DNA of 64,000 nt from the NCBI RefSeq assembly GCF_031326345.1, contig NZ_CP133672.1, forward strand, positions 1 through 64,000, written 5' to 3'. The first letter of the stretch is position 1, and every line of letters begins with the position of its first letter. The notes beneath the pieces were generated by a model. The model did not search any database. It was not told the DNA's origin and saw only the letters and a program-made list of their open reading frames with translations. Source of the stretch: Aureispira sp. CCB-E (lineage in GTDB: Bacteria; Bacteroidota; Bacteroidia; Chitinophagales; Saprospiraceae). Made by a program: the position numbers and the translations under genes. Shown here piece after piece: positions 63,620 through 64,000 of the stretch.

Positions 63620-64000
63620 TCTTTTATTGTTAATGGCAATATTTCAAATAGACCAAACCCCTTATCACAAGGTTTTAAGACTTGGTTTAATTTAGATTCT
63701 ATTTTTTGATAAGATAGCTTTGGGGTTGTTCTTAAAAAATAGATGCTTCCAGCAGGAACTGCTTTCTGCATGGCTTTAGGTTTATTTTTAAGTATATCAA
63801 AGCCACCAATAGTTTGTGTTTTCCCCAAGCAAGCAGACAAGATTTCAAAACCTGCTTCTTTTAATTCATCTATACCTGTTCCACTATCAAAAAAAGTTGG
63901 ACTGTATAAATACAATCTTAGGTAATTAAAAGACTCGTCAAAACTGTTGAGTAGTTTAGTTTTTATCTTATGGATTTTTCTCTCTTTAGTAAAAAACTCA
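63616..64000 (-). CDS. cmr3: Type III-B Cmr3 (C-terminal part; runs off the window)
   Basis: The frame is open to the right edge (NYLRLYLYSPTFF near 63900), so only the last 128 residues are visible. GKTQTIGGFDILKNKPKAMQ and KAVPAGSIYFLRTTP are the typical Cmr3 C-terminus, followed by CDKGFGLFEILPL. Cmr3 binds Cas10/Cmr2 and the crRNA 5' handle. The stop codon overlaps the CARF-nuclease start (ATGA). cmr2 and cmr1 are expected beyond the window. Confidence 0.88.
   Translation of the reverse strand, partial: EFFTKERKIHKIKTKLLNSFDESFNYLRLYLYSPTFFDSGTGIDELKEAGFEILSACLGKTQTIGGFDILKNKPKAMQKAVPAGSIYFLRTTPKLSYQKIESKLNQVLKPCDKGFGLFEILPLTIKE

Noticed and set aside
1-64000. tRNA, rRNA and riboswitch genes
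   Set aside because: No cloverleaf, rRNA-like or known riboswitch-like segment was recognised on either strand by reading.

Overview
This window is AT-rich DNA from a member of the Bacteroidota. The signs are a gliding-motility/T9SS-type C-terminal domain protein, very large Sec-exported Rhs-type proteins, weak or absent Shine-Dalgarno sequences and family-typical small proteins. It resembles a filamentous saprospirid such as Aureispira, but that genus is an inference. An iteron-type replication origin with rep, parA, a ribbon-helix-helix partner and two serine recombinases (about 35.7-42.1 kb) suggests that the window comes from a large plasmid or another extrachromosomal replicon.

Region 1 (1-28.6 kb) is a polymorphic-toxin locus. 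A cell-surface-like protein and a small secreted protein precede a 2562-residue Rhs protein that ends in a metzincin-type toxin domain and is followed by an exported immunity candidate. The 3' part of this locus is structured by a 7652-bp unit present twice in direct tandem (9582-17233 and 17234-24885). Each unit carries an Rhs tip, its immunity gene, an XRE regulator, a primase/helicase and two tyrosine recombinases. The unit boundaries fit site-specific integration into the conserved Rhs YE-x-SNHLGN codons. The target site can be reconstructed, the tandem junction is a 7-7-7 inverted-repeat core site, and integration fuses a new toxin in frame while displacing the old one. Behind it lie displaced tips with other toxins: a permuted NlpC/P60-like tip (Y), a JAMM-like tip (Z) and one further fragment. 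The locus reads as a stack of successive cassette arrivals.

Region 2 (28.6-33 kb) holds a gliding-motility-type secreted protein and two decayed insertion sequences: an IS1-like transposase with a premature stop, and an IS3-like element with both a nonsense codon and a frameshift. Region 3 (33.5-42.1 kb) is the plasmid-like backbone: an orphan cytosine-5 methyltransferase, an ArdC-type antirestriction protein, parA/RHH, clustered TTTCTAGAAA palindromes (likely centromere), about ten iterons, a Rep_3 initiator, a KilA-N protein and two serine recombinases.

Region 4 (42.2-64 kb) is a defence island. It opens with a CRISPR array (8 repeats, 7 spacers), cas2, an inserted membrane-protein gene, cas1 and divergent cas6. 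Small membrane/J-domain genes follow, then two nested insertion sequences, each with a 9-bp target duplication. Next comes a six-gene operon rich in TIR, SLOG and deoxyribosyltransferase-like domains, then a three-gene set around a peptidylarginine-deiminase-like protein and a divergent helical-repeat gene. The island ends with a type III-B operon (csx20-like, KTSC, cmr6, cmr5, cmr4, a Card1/Can2-like CARF nuclease, cmr3) that runs off the right edge. The adaptation genes and cmr genes probably form one III-B system, separated by the TIR operon and mobile elements.
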